Shown here in pieces: positions 1 to 8,536 of a stretch of DNA of 64,000 bases. Each line of letters starts with the position of its first letter. The stretch's first letter is position 1. The notes below the pieces were generated by a model. The model was not told the DNA's origin. It ran no database searches and was given only the letters and a program-made list of their open reading frames with translations. The position numbers and the translations under genes are program-made. The DNA is from Chitinolyticbacter meiyuanensis (GTDB lineage: Bacteria; Pseudomonadota; Gammaproteobacteria; Burkholderiales; Chitinibacteraceae): NCBI RefSeq assembly GCF_008033135.1, contig NZ_CP041335.1, positions 4,221,925-4,285,924 on the forward strand, in the 5' to 3' direction.

Positions 1-879
1 GAGCAGCGCAAGGGGCGGGACAAACTGCTGTTTGCGCTGCGCAGCTCGATGGCGGTGACCACGCTGCTGGTGCTGCTGTGCGTGGTGCTGATGCTCAAGC
101 GCCTGCTGGGTGACGTGATGCGCGCCCAGACGGAACGTGAGGCGCTGCGGCAGCGTGAACGCGAGCTGGACGCACTGGTGCGCCAGCGCACCGATGAAAT
201 GGAACGGCTGGCGGTGCAGTACCAGCTCGATGTCGAGCGCGAGCGCCATCGGTTGGCCCGCGAGCTGCACGACGAGCTCGGCGCCATCCTCACCGCCACC
301 AAGATCGATCTGCACTGGGTACTGCGCCAGCTTCACGACCAGTACCCGATGATCAGCGACAAGCTCGCCAAGACGCAGCGCAACCTGGATCAGGCCATCC
401 AGTTCAAACGCCGGCTGGTGCAGGAGCTGCATCCGTCGCTGCTGTCCACCTTTGGCCTTCTGGCCGCGATCCGCACCTTGGCCGAGGAGGCCGCCGGCCG
501 CGGCGAATGGCAACTTACGCTCAACCTGCCCGAGGACGGCGCGCAGATCAACGAGGTGCAGGGCCTGATCATCTACCGCATCGTGCAGGAGACGCTGCAC
601 AACGCGGTGAAGTACGCCGAGGCCAATTCGGTGTCGATCAGCCTGATCGTCGATGTCGAATTCCTGAAGCTGGAAGTAGCCGACGACGGCGTCGGCATGG
701 ACCCGAACCGGGTGACGCCGAATCACTACGGCATCACCGGCATGCGCCACCGGGTGACGGCCATCGGCGGCCGTATCAACATCGTTAGCGCGCCTGGTGA
801 AGGCGTCATGGTCTGCGCGCTGATCCCGCGCCGGATCGAAGCAGCCCCTCCTGGCACGCCAGAGCGCCGCTACGATTGA
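1..879 (+). CDS. Sensor histidine kinase, NarX/LiaS-like (5' end outside window)
   Basis: Two-component sensor kinase that would autophosphorylate on His and pass phosphate to a LuxR-type response regulator. The frame is open from base 1, so the gene starts upstream and its sensor part is missing. Visible in order: a membrane segment (AVTTLLVLLCVVLML), a short coiled coil rich in Arg/Glu, the HisKA_3 H-box (RHRLARELHDELG), an N-box (QETLHNAVKYAEAN) and the HATPase G-box (DDGVGMDPN, then GITGMRHRV). This H-box type defines the NarX/DegS/LiaS class. The partner regulator is not in the window. The next gene lies on the opposite strand six bases after the stop. Confidence 0.9.
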   Translation, partial: EQRKGRDKLLFALRSSMAVTTLLVLLCVVLMLKRLLGDVMRAQTEREALRQRERELDALVRQRTDEMERLAVQYQLDVERERHRLARELHDELGAILTATKIDLHWVLRQLHDQYPMISDKLAKTQRNLDQAIQFKRRLVQELHPSLLSTFGLLAAIRTLAEEAAGRGEWQLTLNLPEDGAQINEVQGLIIYRIVQETLHNAVKYAEANSVSISLIVDVEFLKLEVADDGVGMDPNRVTPNHYGITGMRHRVTAIGGRINIVSAPGEGVMVCALIPRRIEAAPPGTPERRYD

Positions 880-885
880 GGCCGG

Positions 886-1410
886 TTACAGCTGGCCGAC
901 GTGCAGCCGCGTCATCACGCAGCGGTCGCGTTCTTCGGCTGCCATCGCAGCGCAGCGACGTTCCGCCTGCTTCACTTCACTGTCCTGCCAGCTGACGGCC
1001 GTGCCGCCGCGAAAGGCCTCGGCATTCGCCGCGATCTCCTGCCAGGACAGGTCACGCCGCTGGCGCGCGGTTTCGCGGCAGGTTTCGCCCACCGCAGCGG
1101 CATCGCAACGCCCCAGCGCCAGCTCATAGGCGGCGGCCACCTTGTTGCGCGCTGCGTTGATCCGCGCTTCGGCGGTGCCCGACACCTCGGCGGCCAGGTC
1201 CTCCAACGCGATGCGGCGATCGAGCGCCGCTTCCTCGGCGCAGGATTGCGCGCCGCGGCACTGGTCCAATTGGTTGCGATACTGCAGTTCTATCTGGCGA
1301 CGGCCTTCGCGCAGCGCTTCGCCTGCACCGGCGGCGCCCGCCGGCTGCAGGCCGGCCAGCAGCGCGAAGTTCAGCAGCAGCGAACATTGCAACATGCGTA
1401 TCCGGCTCAT
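886..1410 (-). CDS. Small exported protein with repeated Cys pairs
   Basis: No function is known to me. The ATG is chosen because GGAGAA sits just upstream and a signal peptide follows (LLLNFALLAGLQPAGAAGA, cleavage near residue 27). The mature part is helical, Arg/Glu/Ala rich, and carries three close Cys pairs (CRGAQSC, CDAAAVGETC, CAAMAAEERDRC), which suggests disulphide-stapled helical hairpins in the periplasm. It resembles the protein at 1798-2331 in plan and probably is its paralogue. An entericidin-type lipoprotein gene lies between them, all on the minus strand, so a small envelope-stress group is inferred. Confidence 0.65.
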   Translation of the reverse strand: MSRIRMLQCSLLLNFALLAGLQPAGAAGAGEALREGRRQIELQYRNQLDQCRGAQSCAEEAALDRRIALEDLAAEVSGTAEARINAARNKVAAAYELALGRCDAAAVGETCRETARQRRDLSWQEIAANAEAFRGGTAVSWQDSEVKQAERRCAAMAAEERDRCVMTRLHVGQL

Positions 1411-1464
1411 CGTATTCTCCTCGCCGGCGCCGCCCATGCGGCGACGCCGGCCCATGCATCGCGC

Positions 1465-1599
1465 TTACTTGGATTTGTCCGCGGCGTCCTGCACCTTTTC
1501 GCCGCCCTTCTCGATGTCCTTGCCCACGCCATGGACGGTGTTGCAGGCAGTCAACAGGGTGAAGACGGCAAGGCTCAGCAGTGCGATCAGGCGTTTCAT
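1465..1599 (-). CDS. ecnB: Entericidin A/B family lipoprotein
   Basis: A 44-residue lipoprotein: basic start (MKRLIALLSL), hydrophobic stretch, lipobox LLTAC with the lipidated Cys at residue 19, then the family tail VHGVGKDIEKGGEKVQDA. Entericidins are small membrane lipoproteins linked to stress and stationary phase; their exact action is not settled. A good ribosome site (GGAGAA) precedes the ATG. The size and the GVGKDI motif are typical, so the family call is firm and the role is not. Confidence 0.85.
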   Translation of the reverse strand: MKRLIALLSLAVFTLLTACNTVHGVGKDIEKGGEKVQDAADKSK

Positions 1600-1751
1600 G
1601 ATGTTTTCTCCTTGGTGTTGCCCGGGGCATCCCCGCCACCGTGCATGCTGCCAATGTGCCAGCCCGGCACGGGATGCCACCATCGTATTGCGCCGCAATT
1701 TTTTGTCGGATTGCGCCGACAAAACAGGCACTTGGCTGCACCCTGGCAATG

Positions 1752-1778
1752 AAAACGCCGGCGCGAGGCCGGCGTTTT
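1752..1778 (-). terminator. Hairpin terminator after the CX10C-repeat gene
   Basis: A perfect 11-bp stem (AAAACGCCGGC with its complement) around a 5-base loop (GCGAG), 20 bases past the stop of the 1798-2331 gene. The stem ends in TTTT on the minus strand, as in intrinsic terminators. Because the stem starts with AAAA it could act on both strands. Confidence 0.75.
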
Positions 1779-1797
1779 GGCGAGCAGCGGCGCAGGT

Positions 1798-2331
1798 TTA
1801 CTGGCCGTAGCGATCCTTGGCCTGCTTCACGCACGCGTCCTTGTCGTCGCCCGACAATTCATCGCAACGAGCCTTGGCTACCTTGTAGTCGGCCTCGCGC
1901 TTTTCCTTGCTGGCTTCATCGACGGCACTCACGCCGTCCTTGCGTACTTCGAGGTCGGCCAGCGCCTTGTCACGGTCGGCCTTGGCCTTTTCCTGGCAGA
2001 CATCCTTCTTGTTGCCGGCCAGGTCATCGCACTTCTCGTTGGCCACATTGAATTCGGACTTCACCCGCACGCGCTCGGCATCGAGCCGTGCTTCGGCGGT
2101 GTTCTTGCGCTGGGCATTGATCCGGGCGAGTTCGATGTCGCGATCCGCCTTGGCCTGCACTTCGCAGATGTCCTCGGCGTTGCCCGACAGGCCATCGCAG
2201 CGCTTATCGGCCGCGTCATAACGTTGCTTCACCGCGCGTTCCTGCGCATCGAAGCCATCGGCGGCCTGGGCGGCCCCGCCGAACGCCAGCAGCACGCCGG
2301 TACAGATCAGGGTCTTGAAGGCTTTGGTCAT
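1798..2331 (-). CDS. Exported protein with three CX10C helical repeats
   Basis: A 177-residue secreted protein with a clear signal peptide (MTKAFKTLICTGVLLAFGG...AQA). The mature chain holds three copies of a unit of about 45 residues, each with Cys, ten residues, Cys and a conserved core (RCDGLSGNAEDIC; KCDDLAGNKKDVC; RCDELSGDDKDAC), followed by an acidic/basic helix such as AKADRD. This points to three disulphide-closed turns between charged helices in the periplasm. The ATG has GGAG upstream. A hairpin terminator follows the stop. The function is unknown; the neighbouring CsbD and entericidin genes suggest a stress or envelope role. Confidence 0.7.
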   Translation of the reverse strand: MTKAFKTLICTGVLLAFGGAAQAADGFDAQERAVKQRYDAADKRCDGLSGNAEDICEVQAKADRDIELARINAQRKNTAEARLDAERVRVKSEFNVANEKCDDLAGNKKDVCQEKAKADRDKALADLEVRKDGVSAVDEASKEKREADYKVAKARCDELSGDDKDACVKQAKDRYGQ

Positions 2332-2358
2332 CGCGTATTCTCCTTTGCTGTTCTTGCT

Positions 2359-2380
2359 CCCCGCCCGGATGCGGGCGGGG
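2359..2380 (-). terminator. Hairpin between csbD and the CX10C-repeat gene
   Basis: A GC-rich perfect 9-bp stem (CCCCGCCCG with its complement) around GATG, 18 bases after the CsbD stop. It has no T-run, so it may only weaken read-through into the next gene, which has its own ribosome site 7-10 bases from its ATG. Confidence 0.45.
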
Positions 2381-2398
2381 CTGATCGATGGTCGGCGC

Positions 2399-2611
2399 TC
2401 AGTGCCACTTGCAGTCGACACGGCGCTCGAAATCCTTGATCTGCTTCTCGGTTTCTTCCTTGGTGATGCCATAGGCTTCCTGGATCTGGCCGGCGAGCTG
2501 TTCGCGGCGACCCTCGACGCGGTCGAGCTGGTCGTCGGTGAGCTTGCCCCACTGCTCGCGTACCTTGCCCTTGAACTGCTTCCAGTTACCTGCCACTTGA
2601 TCGCGATTCAT
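2399..2611 (-). CDS. CsbD family stress-response protein
   Basis: A 70-residue soluble, highly charged protein matching the CsbD family: MNRDQVAGNWKQFKGKVREQ at the start, then WGKLTDDQLD and the REQLAGQIQEAYG core. CsbD was first described as a sigma-B target in Bacillus; in proteobacteria it is a stress-induced protein of unknown action. A good ribosome site (GGAG) precedes the ATG. The last residues (FERRVDCKWH) extend beyond the usual core and include one Cys. Confidence 0.9.
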   Translation of the reverse strand: MNRDQVAGNWKQFKGKVREQWGKLTDDQLDRVEGRREQLAGQIQEAYGITKEETEKQIKDFERRVDCKWH

Positions 2612-2809
2612 GACATTTCTCCTTGGTTGAAGGCCGGTGATCGACCCTGCAGCCCATGCTAGGCGTCTGGCCGCGCTCGATCCGTCGGCCTGCCGCGCCT
2701 CGGCACGCCGGACTGCCGCGTATTGCGGCGTCGGGCTTCTCCTACAGCAGCGCGCCAGCGCCAGTCGCTTTACAATCGCCGCCACACCCACCGTTCCGGA
2801 GCCAAGCCC

Positions 2810-3190
2810 ATGAGCAAGTCCATCATCCACAGCGACCACGCCCCCGCCGCCGTCGGCACCTACTCGCAAGCGGTCAAGGTCGGCGATACCGTGTACCTGT
2901 CGGGCCAGATCGGCCTTGATCCTGTCAGCAACACGCTGGTCGATGGCTTCGAAGCACAGGCCCACCAGGTGTTCCGCAACCTGCGCGCCGTGTGCCAGGC
3001 CGCCGGCGGCGACCTCTCGCACATCGTCAAGCTCGGCGTGTTCGTGGTCGATCTCGCCAACTTCGCCAAGCTGAACGAGATCATGGGCGAGTACTTCAGC
3101 CAGCCGTTCCCGGCACGCGCGGCCGTGCAGGCCGCCGCGCTGCCCAAGGGGGCGCTGGTGGAAGCCGATGCAGTGATGGTGCTGGGCTAA
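2810..3190 (+). CDS. ridA: RidA family reactive enamine/imine deaminase
   Basis: Cytosolic enzyme of the RidA/YjgF/UK114 family, which hydrolyses reactive enamines and imines released by PLP enzymes such as threonine dehydratase. Length 126 residues is typical. Conserved marks: the GTYSQAV start, GDTVYLSGQIGLDP, the substrate-binding Arg in FPARAAVQ (Arg103) and the final GALVEADAVMV with Glu118. Upstream in-frame ATGs lie outside the family alignment, so the start MSKSIIHSDHAP is chosen. It stands between an opposite-strand csbD and a co-directional exporter gene. Confidence 0.93.
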   Translation: MSKSIIHSDHAPAAVGTYSQAVKVGDTVYLSGQIGLDPVSNTLVDGFEAQAHQVFRNLRAVCQAAGGDLSHIVKLGVFVVDLANFAKLNEIMGEYFSQPFPARAAVQAAALPKGALVEADAVMVLG

Positions 3191-3284
3191 ACCCACTGCA
3201 CCGGCCGCGCCGTTCCTCGACTGTGACGGGACGGCGCCTGGCAAAAAGCGCATGCTGGGTGACCATGCTTTCCGGATGCCCGCC

Positions 3285-3899
3285 ATGCGCCTCGATCTCT
3301 GGCTCGCCTTCGTCGCCGCCACGCTGCTGATCTCGGCCACGCCCGGCCCCAACATGCTGTTGATGCTGTCGCACGGTGTGCGCTACGGCGTGCGCGCCAC
3401 GCTGGCGACCATGGCCGGCGCACTGCTGGGGCTGCTGCTGCTGATCGGGCTGTCCGCGCTCGGGGTCGGCGCCATCCTCGCCGCCTCGGTCACGCTGTTC
3501 ACGGTGCTCAAGCTCGTGGGTGCAGCCTATCTCGTCTACCTGGGCGTGCAGGCCTGGCGCGCCGGCGAATCGCTGCACCTGCCGCGCGCCAATGCCGACG
3601 GCGCCCGCGCCCGGTTCCGTACCGGCCTCGCTGTGGCGCTGTCCAATCCCAAGGCCATCCTGTTCGCGGCCGCCTTCCTGCCGCAATTCATCGATGCCAA
3701 GCTGCCGCAATGCCCGCAATGGGCATTGCTGCTGGCGAGCTTCTTCGTGATCGAGGCAAGCTGGCAGGCGGTTTACGCCTGGGGCGGCGGCCGGTTGGCC
3801 GGTTGGCTGGCAGCCCCGGGACGGGTGCGTGCCTTCAACCGCGGCTGCGGCGCCACCTTCGTCGCCGCCGGCGGCCTGCTGGCAGCAGCCCGCCACTGA
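3285..3899 (+). CDS. LysE/RhtB family amino-acid exporter
   Basis: Inner-membrane exporter of the LysE/RhtB superfamily, which expels amino acids or their analogues. It shows about six hydrophobic segments and the family signature ATPGPNMLLMLSHGVRYG near the N-terminus, plus LSNPKAILF in the middle. The start MRLDLWLAF gives the usual short lead before the signature; ATGs 9 and 33 bases upstream are possible but give longer leads. The substrate cannot be read from sequence. It lies about 90 bases after ridA on the same strand. Confidence 0.88.
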   Translation: MRLDLWLAFVAATLLISATPGPNMLLMLSHGVRYGVRATLATMAGALLGLLLLIGLSALGVGAILAASVTLFTVLKLVGAAYLVYLGVQAWRAGESLHLPRANADGARARFRTGLAVALSNPKAILFAAAFLPQFIDAKLPQCPQWALLLASFFVIEASWQAVYAWGGGRLAGWLAAPGRVRAFNRGCGATFVAAGGLLAAARH

Positions 3900-3970
3900 A
3901 CCACCACGGCCCCAGTCTGACGCGACCTTGCCTATAGTAAGGTTCATCGCCGTTATGACGGGGTCGTATC

Positions 3971-6043
3971 ATGGCTGCACTCAAGGACAGGTCGCTGCGC
4001 GCCAAGGTGCTGGTCGCCGCCGCGCTCGCCGTCGCCACCGGCTTTACGGTGATGATCGCGTTGATCGCGGTGAAGATCCAAAGCGGCGCCACCGCCGACG
4101 GCATCGCGCTCACCCATAAGGAAGCGGAAGACTACGCCACGCGCGTGAGCGACTATTTCGCGCTGGGCTATACGCTGCCCCAGCACCTGGTGCAGGTGGT
4201 CCAGGCACAGCAGCAAGGCGCCGCGCCGCCGGAACGCGCCGTCGTCTCCCGGCAGATCATGGCGCTGCTCGCCGGCTTTCCCGGCGCCTCGGGCTTGTGG
4301 ATGGTGTGGGAGCCCAATGCCTTCGACGGCAAGGACGACCAGTTCCGCCTCGACTGGCCGCTGCACGACCCTTCCGGGCGCTACACGCCCTACGTGATCC
4401 GCAATGGCGGCAAGATCGAGCAGGCGCCGCTGGCAGCCTCCGACGAGGTGCCCAAGTTCGAGCAGTACCGCGAGCATCCGCAGGACTACAAGCCGCAATA
4501 CGAGGCCGCCGGTTGGGGCGATTTCTACTACACACCCAAACAGCGCAACCGCGACACGGTGACCGAGCCGTATCCCTACGAGGTCGGCAGCGAGAAGGTG
4601 CTGATGTCCTCGCTGGTATCGGTGATCCGCAAGGACAACGCCCTCGTGGGCGTGGCAGCAGTCGACCTGCCGCTGGGTACGCTGCAATCGGGCATCGGCA
4701 ACTACAAGCCACGGGGCGTCGGCCACGTGACACTGGTCTCCAACGGCGGGCTCTATGTGATCCATCCCGACGCCGCCCAGCTCGGCAAACCGCTCGATGC
4801 GGCCCGCTACCCGGCCGGCTTCAAGGACGCCGTGGCAGCCGGGCGCAGCGTGGAGTTCGAGCGCGATGGCCTGCTGCATGTCTATCGCCCGGTGAAGATC
4901 GGCGACACCGGTCAGGCCTGGTCGCTGGGGCTGTCGGTGCCGATGGACGCCATCCTGGCTGACGCGCGCGCCGCCCGCAATCACGCCATCGTCGTCGGCG
5001 TGGCCGCCACACTGATCATCCTCGCCGTGCTCGCCACGCTGTTGGGCGTGCTGACCCGGCCGCTGGCGCGGCTGGCGCAGGCGATGGAGGAATTGTCGTC
5101 CGGCGAAGGCGACCTGACGCGCCGACTGGACGTGACGGCACGCGACGAGATCGGCCGCACCAGCGAGGCATTCAACCGCTTCGTCGGCAACCTGCAGACC
5201 ATGTTCCGCGAGGTGCGTAAGCAGAGCGACCAAATCGCCGCCGCTTCGGTGCAACTGCGCCAGGGCGCCGGCCGGGTCGCCGAAGCCTCGCACCAGCAGG
5301 CGGAGGCGGCCACCGCCACGGCAGCCAGCGTGCAGCAGGTGACGGTCAGCATCCAGCACATCGCCGATTCCACCGACGATTTCCGCGATACCGCGCGCAG
5401 TGCCGGCCGCGATACGGCAGCCGGCCAGGGCCAGGTGGAACAGGTGGCACGCGAGATCGCCGAGATCGATGCCGCGATGCAGGCGCTGACGGCGACCATG
5501 GACCAGTTGGGCGAGCAATCGAGCCGCGTGAACCATATCGTGCAGGCGATCCGCGCCATCGCCGACCAGACCAACCTGTTGGCGCTGAACGCGGCCATCG
5601 AGGCGGCGCGCGCCGGTGAGCAGGGCCGCGGCTTCGCGGTGGTGGCCGACGAGGTTCGCCAGCTCGCCGAGCGTACTGGCCAGGCCACGGTGGAGATCGG
5701 CGGCATCGTCGGCGAGATCCAGCGCGAGATCACCACCGCCACCGACGGCATGCACGGCGCCCGTGGTCAGATCCAACAGGGCGTCGCGGCATCGCGCGAT
5801 GCGGCGCAGGCACTGTCGGGCATCCGTGATCGCGCCGACAACCTGGTGGAGAACGTCGGCCATATCGCCGAGGCGACCCGTGAGCAGGCGGCCGCCAGCA
5901 CCGACATTGCCCACCATGTCGAGCGCATCAGCGGCATGGCACAACAGAACGACGAAGCTGTGGCTCAGGTGGGCCGCGCGGTGGCGGACCTGGAAAACCT
6001 GTCGTCGCGGCTACGCGGCCTGGTCGAGCGCTTCCGCATCTAG
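3971..6043 (+). CDS. Methyl-accepting chemotaxis protein with periplasmic Cache-type sensor
   Basis: Chemoreceptor of 690 residues that signals to CheA/CheW. Order: short cytoplasmic lead, TM1 (about 12-34), a periplasmic domain of about 300 residues with double-Cache features (SSLVSVIRKDNALVGVAAVDL; GGLYVIHPDAAQLGKPL), TM2 (about 337-360), a HAMP domain (RPLARLAQAMEELSSGEGDL) and a long signalling coiled coil. The hairpin tip DQTNLLALNAAIEAARAGEQ with GRGFAVVADEVRQLA is intact. The ligand is unknown. No che genes are near, so it is an orphan receptor here. Confidence 0.93.
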   Translation: MAALKDRSLRAKVLVAAALAVATGFTVMIALIAVKIQSGATADGIALTHKEAEDYATRVSDYFALGYTLPQHLVQVVQAQQQGAAPPERAVVSRQIMALLAGFPGASGLWMVWEPNAFDGKDDQFRLDWPLHDPSGRYTPYVIRNGGKIEQAPLAASDEVPKFEQYREHPQDYKPQYEAAGWGDFYYTPKQRNRDTVTEPYPYEVGSEKVLMSSLVSVIRKDNALVGVAAVDLPLGTLQSGIGNYKPRGVGHVTLVSNGGLYVIHPDAAQLGKPLDAARYPAGFKDAVAAGRSVEFERDGLLHVYRPVKIGDTGQAWSLGLSVPMDAILADARAARNHAIVVGVAATLIILAVLATLLGVLTRPLARLAQAMEELSSGEGDLTRRLDVTARDEIGRTSEAFNRFVGNLQTMFREVRKQSDQIAAASVQLRQGAGRVAEASHQQAEAATATAASVQQVTVSIQHIADSTDDFRDTARSAGRDTAAGQGQVEQVAREIAEIDAAMQALTATMDQLGEQSSRVNHIVQAIRAIADQTNLLALNAAIEAARAGEQGRGFAVVADEVRQLAERTGQATVEIGGIVGEIQREITTATDGMHGARGQIQQGVAASRDAAQALSGIRDRADNLVENVGHIAEATREQAAASTDIAHHVERISGMAQQNDEAVAQVGRAVADLENLSSRLRGLVERFRI

Positions 6044-6131
6044 CCAGCGGCGTCAAGGCGAAGCAGACCACAGCGGCAGCAAGGCAAACGCGCTATGCTG
6101 CGCCTTGTTGCCGCCTTTGCTTTCACGCCTC

Positions 6132-7643
6132 TTGCTTCGTCATAAATATTCCTACCTCGCCGTGCTGCTGGTGTGGCTACTACTGACCGCCGCCGTGCTC
6201 GCCGCCTACGCCGGCATTGCGCTCAACGCGGCGCAGGCACGCCACCAGGCGCTGCACCAGCAGCTGCAGGACCGCCTGTGGTACCAGTTCGCCAGTGCGG
6301 AAATGGCGCTGGAGAACTTCGCCGCCTTCCAGAGCAACCCGCGCAGCCGCTCGCTCGCCATCGACCGTACCTATGCGCGCAAGCTGCTGTCACGTTATCC
6401 ACACCTCTACGGCCTGCAACTGATCCGGCGGGTGCCGGCCAGCGAACTCGACCGCTTCAGCCAGGCATTGCGTGAGCTGGGCGAGCCGGGCTTCACAGTG
6501 CACGCGGTCGATCGCAACGGCCGCACCGTGCCACTGGTGCAGCGCCGCGATTACCACCCCATTGTGTTCATGGAGCCGGCGCCGCCGCCGGGCGTCGACC
6601 TGCTCGGGCTCGACGTGACCGACCGGCTCAGCATTGCCGGCGCCAGCGGACCGCGCACCATCGCCACCAAGCCGTTCCGGCTGCTGGAAGGCGAGGATGG
6701 CTACGGCATGACCCGGCCAGCTGCCAGCTGGACCATTGATGGTGCGGGCCATCCACCGCTGCTGTGGGTGGGGCTCGTCATCAAGACCGCTGCAATGAAA
6801 CCGGAGCTCGCCACGCTGCCGGTCGGCATGCAGGTGAGTGCCTGGCACGACGCTGATCGCCAGGCGCGGCTGTTCGACCTGGCCGCGCCGCAGGTCAGCG
6901 CCTTCGAGGCGCGCTGGTTTCCGCAGCTGACACTGGGCACGCGCATCGCCAGCGACAGCCAGCCCTACGTGCTGGAAACGCGCTGGCAACTCGGCTGGTC
7001 CGTGCTCGATCGATCGCTGCTCTACACACTGGGTGCAGTGCTGGGCCTGCTGCTGCTCACGCTGCTGACCGTGGTACGGCTGGTGCATGCGCGCCACGAT
7101 GCCCGGGCGCGGGCGGCGGCGCAGCTGGCGCACCTCGCCACCCACGATGGCCTCACCGGCCTTGCCAATCGACGCCTGCTGGACGACGCCCTCGAGGGCA
7201 GCATCGCCAGCAGCACGCCGTGCACGCTGGTGTTCCTTGATCTCGACCGCTTCAAGCCAATCAACGACGAGCACGGCCACGATGCCGGCGATCATGTGTT
7301 GAAGACGGTCGCGCAGCGGCTGGCGCTGTGCGTGCGCGCCGACGACACACTGGCGCGCTGGGGCGGCGACGAGTTCGCGCTGCTACTGCCTGGCGAGATG
7401 AATGCAGCACGCGAACGCGAGCTGCTGCGCCGGCTGACACAGGCGCTGATGGAGCCGATCAGCTGGCAGCAGCACAAGTTCACGCTCGGCGCGAGCCTCG
7501 GCGTCGCCCACTATCCACAGGACGGCGCCACCGCCAAGGCGGTGCTGCAGGCGGCGGACGGCCGCATGTACCAGCACAAGGCGCTGCGCCGCGCCAATCC
7601 GCTGGCGCCACCGCCGACACCGCTGGAGCTGGCACGGGGCTGA
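6132..7643 (+). CDS. CHASE-domain diguanylate cyclase
   Basis: Membrane enzyme that would make cyclic di-GMP. Order: TM1 (YLAVLLVWLLLTAAVLAAYAG), a periplasmic CHASE domain (YHPIVFMEPAPPPG and a following LGLDVTDR are typical), TM2 (TLGAVLGLLLLTLLTVV), then a GGDEF domain starting at LAHLATHDGLTGLANRR. The active motif GGDEF is intact (about 411-415) and an inhibitory RxxD site (RADD) lies five residues before it, so product inhibition is expected. No ATG exists in frame before TM1; the TTG at 6132 gives a sensible start, but TTGs at 6102-6117 are possible. It follows the chemoreceptor on the same strand. Confidence 0.88.
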   Translation: MLRHKYSYLAVLLVWLLLTAAVLAAYAGIALNAAQARHQALHQQLQDRLWYQFASAEMALENFAAFQSNPRSRSLAIDRTYARKLLSRYPHLYGLQLIRRVPASELDRFSQALRELGEPGFTVHAVDRNGRTVPLVQRRDYHPIVFMEPAPPPGVDLLGLDVTDRLSIAGASGPRTIATKPFRLLEGEDGYGMTRPAASWTIDGAGHPPLLWVGLVIKTAAMKPELATLPVGMQVSAWHDADRQARLFDLAAPQVSAFEARWFPQLTLGTRIASDSQPYVLETRWQLGWSVLDRSLLYTLGAVLGLLLLTLLTVVRLVHARHDARARAAAQLAHLATHDGLTGLANRRLLDDALEGSIASSTPCTLVFLDLDRFKPINDEHGHDAGDHVLKTVAQRLALCVRADDTLARWGGDEFALLLPGEMNAARERELLRRLTQALMEPISWQQHKFTLGASLGVAHYPQDGATAKAVLQAADGRMYQHKALRRANPLAPPPTPLELARG

Positions 7644-7657
7644 GGCGCATCAACGAT

Positions 7658-7680
7658 CAGGCCCCGCATCGCGGGGCCTG
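7658..7680. terminator. Bidirectional terminator between the cyclase gene and panC
   Basis: A perfect 10-bp GC-rich stem (CAGGCCCCGC and its complement) with a 3-base loop in the 45-base gap between two convergent genes. There is no T-run on either side. Its position makes a shared terminator likely. Confidence 0.6.
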
Positions 7681-7688
7681 TCGGGTGA

Positions 7689-8528
7689 TCAGCAGTGGAA
7701 CTGCACGTTGTCGATCAGGCGAGTGCTGCCCAGTCGTGCCGCGATCAGGATCACCAGGTGGTGATCGGTATGGGTGGCCGGCTTCAACGTATCGGCATTG
7801 CGCGTCTCGACATAGTCGATCTCGTTCCAGCCGCGAATGCGCAGATCCATCACCACCTCGGCCGCGAGCTTGGCGTAGTCGCGCTCGCCGCCTTCGATCG
7901 CCCTCTTCATCCGCGACAGATGCCAGTAGAGCCGCGGCGCTTCCTTGCGCTCCTCGGCGCTGAGATAGCCATTGCGGCTCGATAGCGCCAAACCGTCCTC
8001 GGCGCGTCCGGTATCGACCGGCACGATCTCGATCGGCATGTTGAGATCGCTCACCATGCTCTGGATCACGAACAGCTGCTGGAAATCCTTCTTGCCGAAG
8101 CAGGCCACATCCGGCTGCACGATGTTGAAGAGCTTGGTCACCACCGTGGCCACGCCACGGAAATGCCCTGGGCGGAAAGCGCCGCACAACTCATCCTGGA
8201 TGGCGGGTGGCTCGACCTTGTACTGCTGGATCACATGTGGATACAGCTCCTTCTCGTCCGGCGCGAACACCACGGCGTTGTCGCACTCGGCGGCGATCAG
8301 CGCGGCATCGTTCTCCAGCGTGCGTGGATAGCGGTCGAAATCCTCGCCCTGGCCAAACTGCAGGCGGTTGACGAACAGGCTGACCACCACGGCGTCGCCA
8401 CGTTGCTTCGCTTCGCGCACCAGCGCGATATGGCCCGCATGCAGGTTGCCCATGGTCGGCACGAAGGCGACGCGCCCGGCGCTTTTGCGCCACTCGCGCA
8501 GCTCGGAAATGGTATGGATGATGCGCAT
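7689..8528 (-). CDS. panC: Pantothenate synthetase
   Basis: ATP-dependent ligase joining pantoate and beta-alanine in vitamin B5 synthesis, in the cytosol. At 279 residues it has the family length. Marks: the nucleotide-binding PTMGNLHAGH motif, EDFDRYPRTLENDA, the KDFQQLFVIQSMV stretch and the KMSKS-like GLALSSRNGYLS. The usual NPLQF segment reads NRLQF here. It ends a leftward group that begins with panB, with an HD protein and a transglutaminase-like protein between. The gene ends at a hairpin shared with the cyclase gene. Confidence 0.95.
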   Translation of the reverse strand: MRIIHTISELREWRKSAGRVAFVPTMGNLHAGHIALVREAKQRGDAVVVSLFVNRLQFGQGEDFDRYPRTLENDAALIAAECDNAVVFAPDEKELYPHVIQQYKVEPPAIQDELCGAFRPGHFRGVATVVTKLFNIVQPDVACFGKKDFQQLFVIQSMVSDLNMPIEIVPVDTGRAEDGLALSSRNGYLSAEERKEAPRLYWHLSRMKRAIEGGERDYAKLAAEVVMDLRIRGWNEIDYVETRNADTLKPATHTDHHLVILIAARLGSTRLIDNVQFHC

Positions 8529-8536
8529 TGCAGGTC

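Noticed and set aside
3953..5944. Long open frame (663 codons) antisense to the chemoreceptor gene
   Set aside because: It mirrors a clear MCP; the translation is His/Arg/Gly-rich with no family motif and no ribosome site. It is a shadow of high-GC codon use.
6095..6145. Short ATG frame just before the cyclase gene
   Set aside because: It ends after 16 codons, has no ribosome site and is out of frame with the GGDEF protein.
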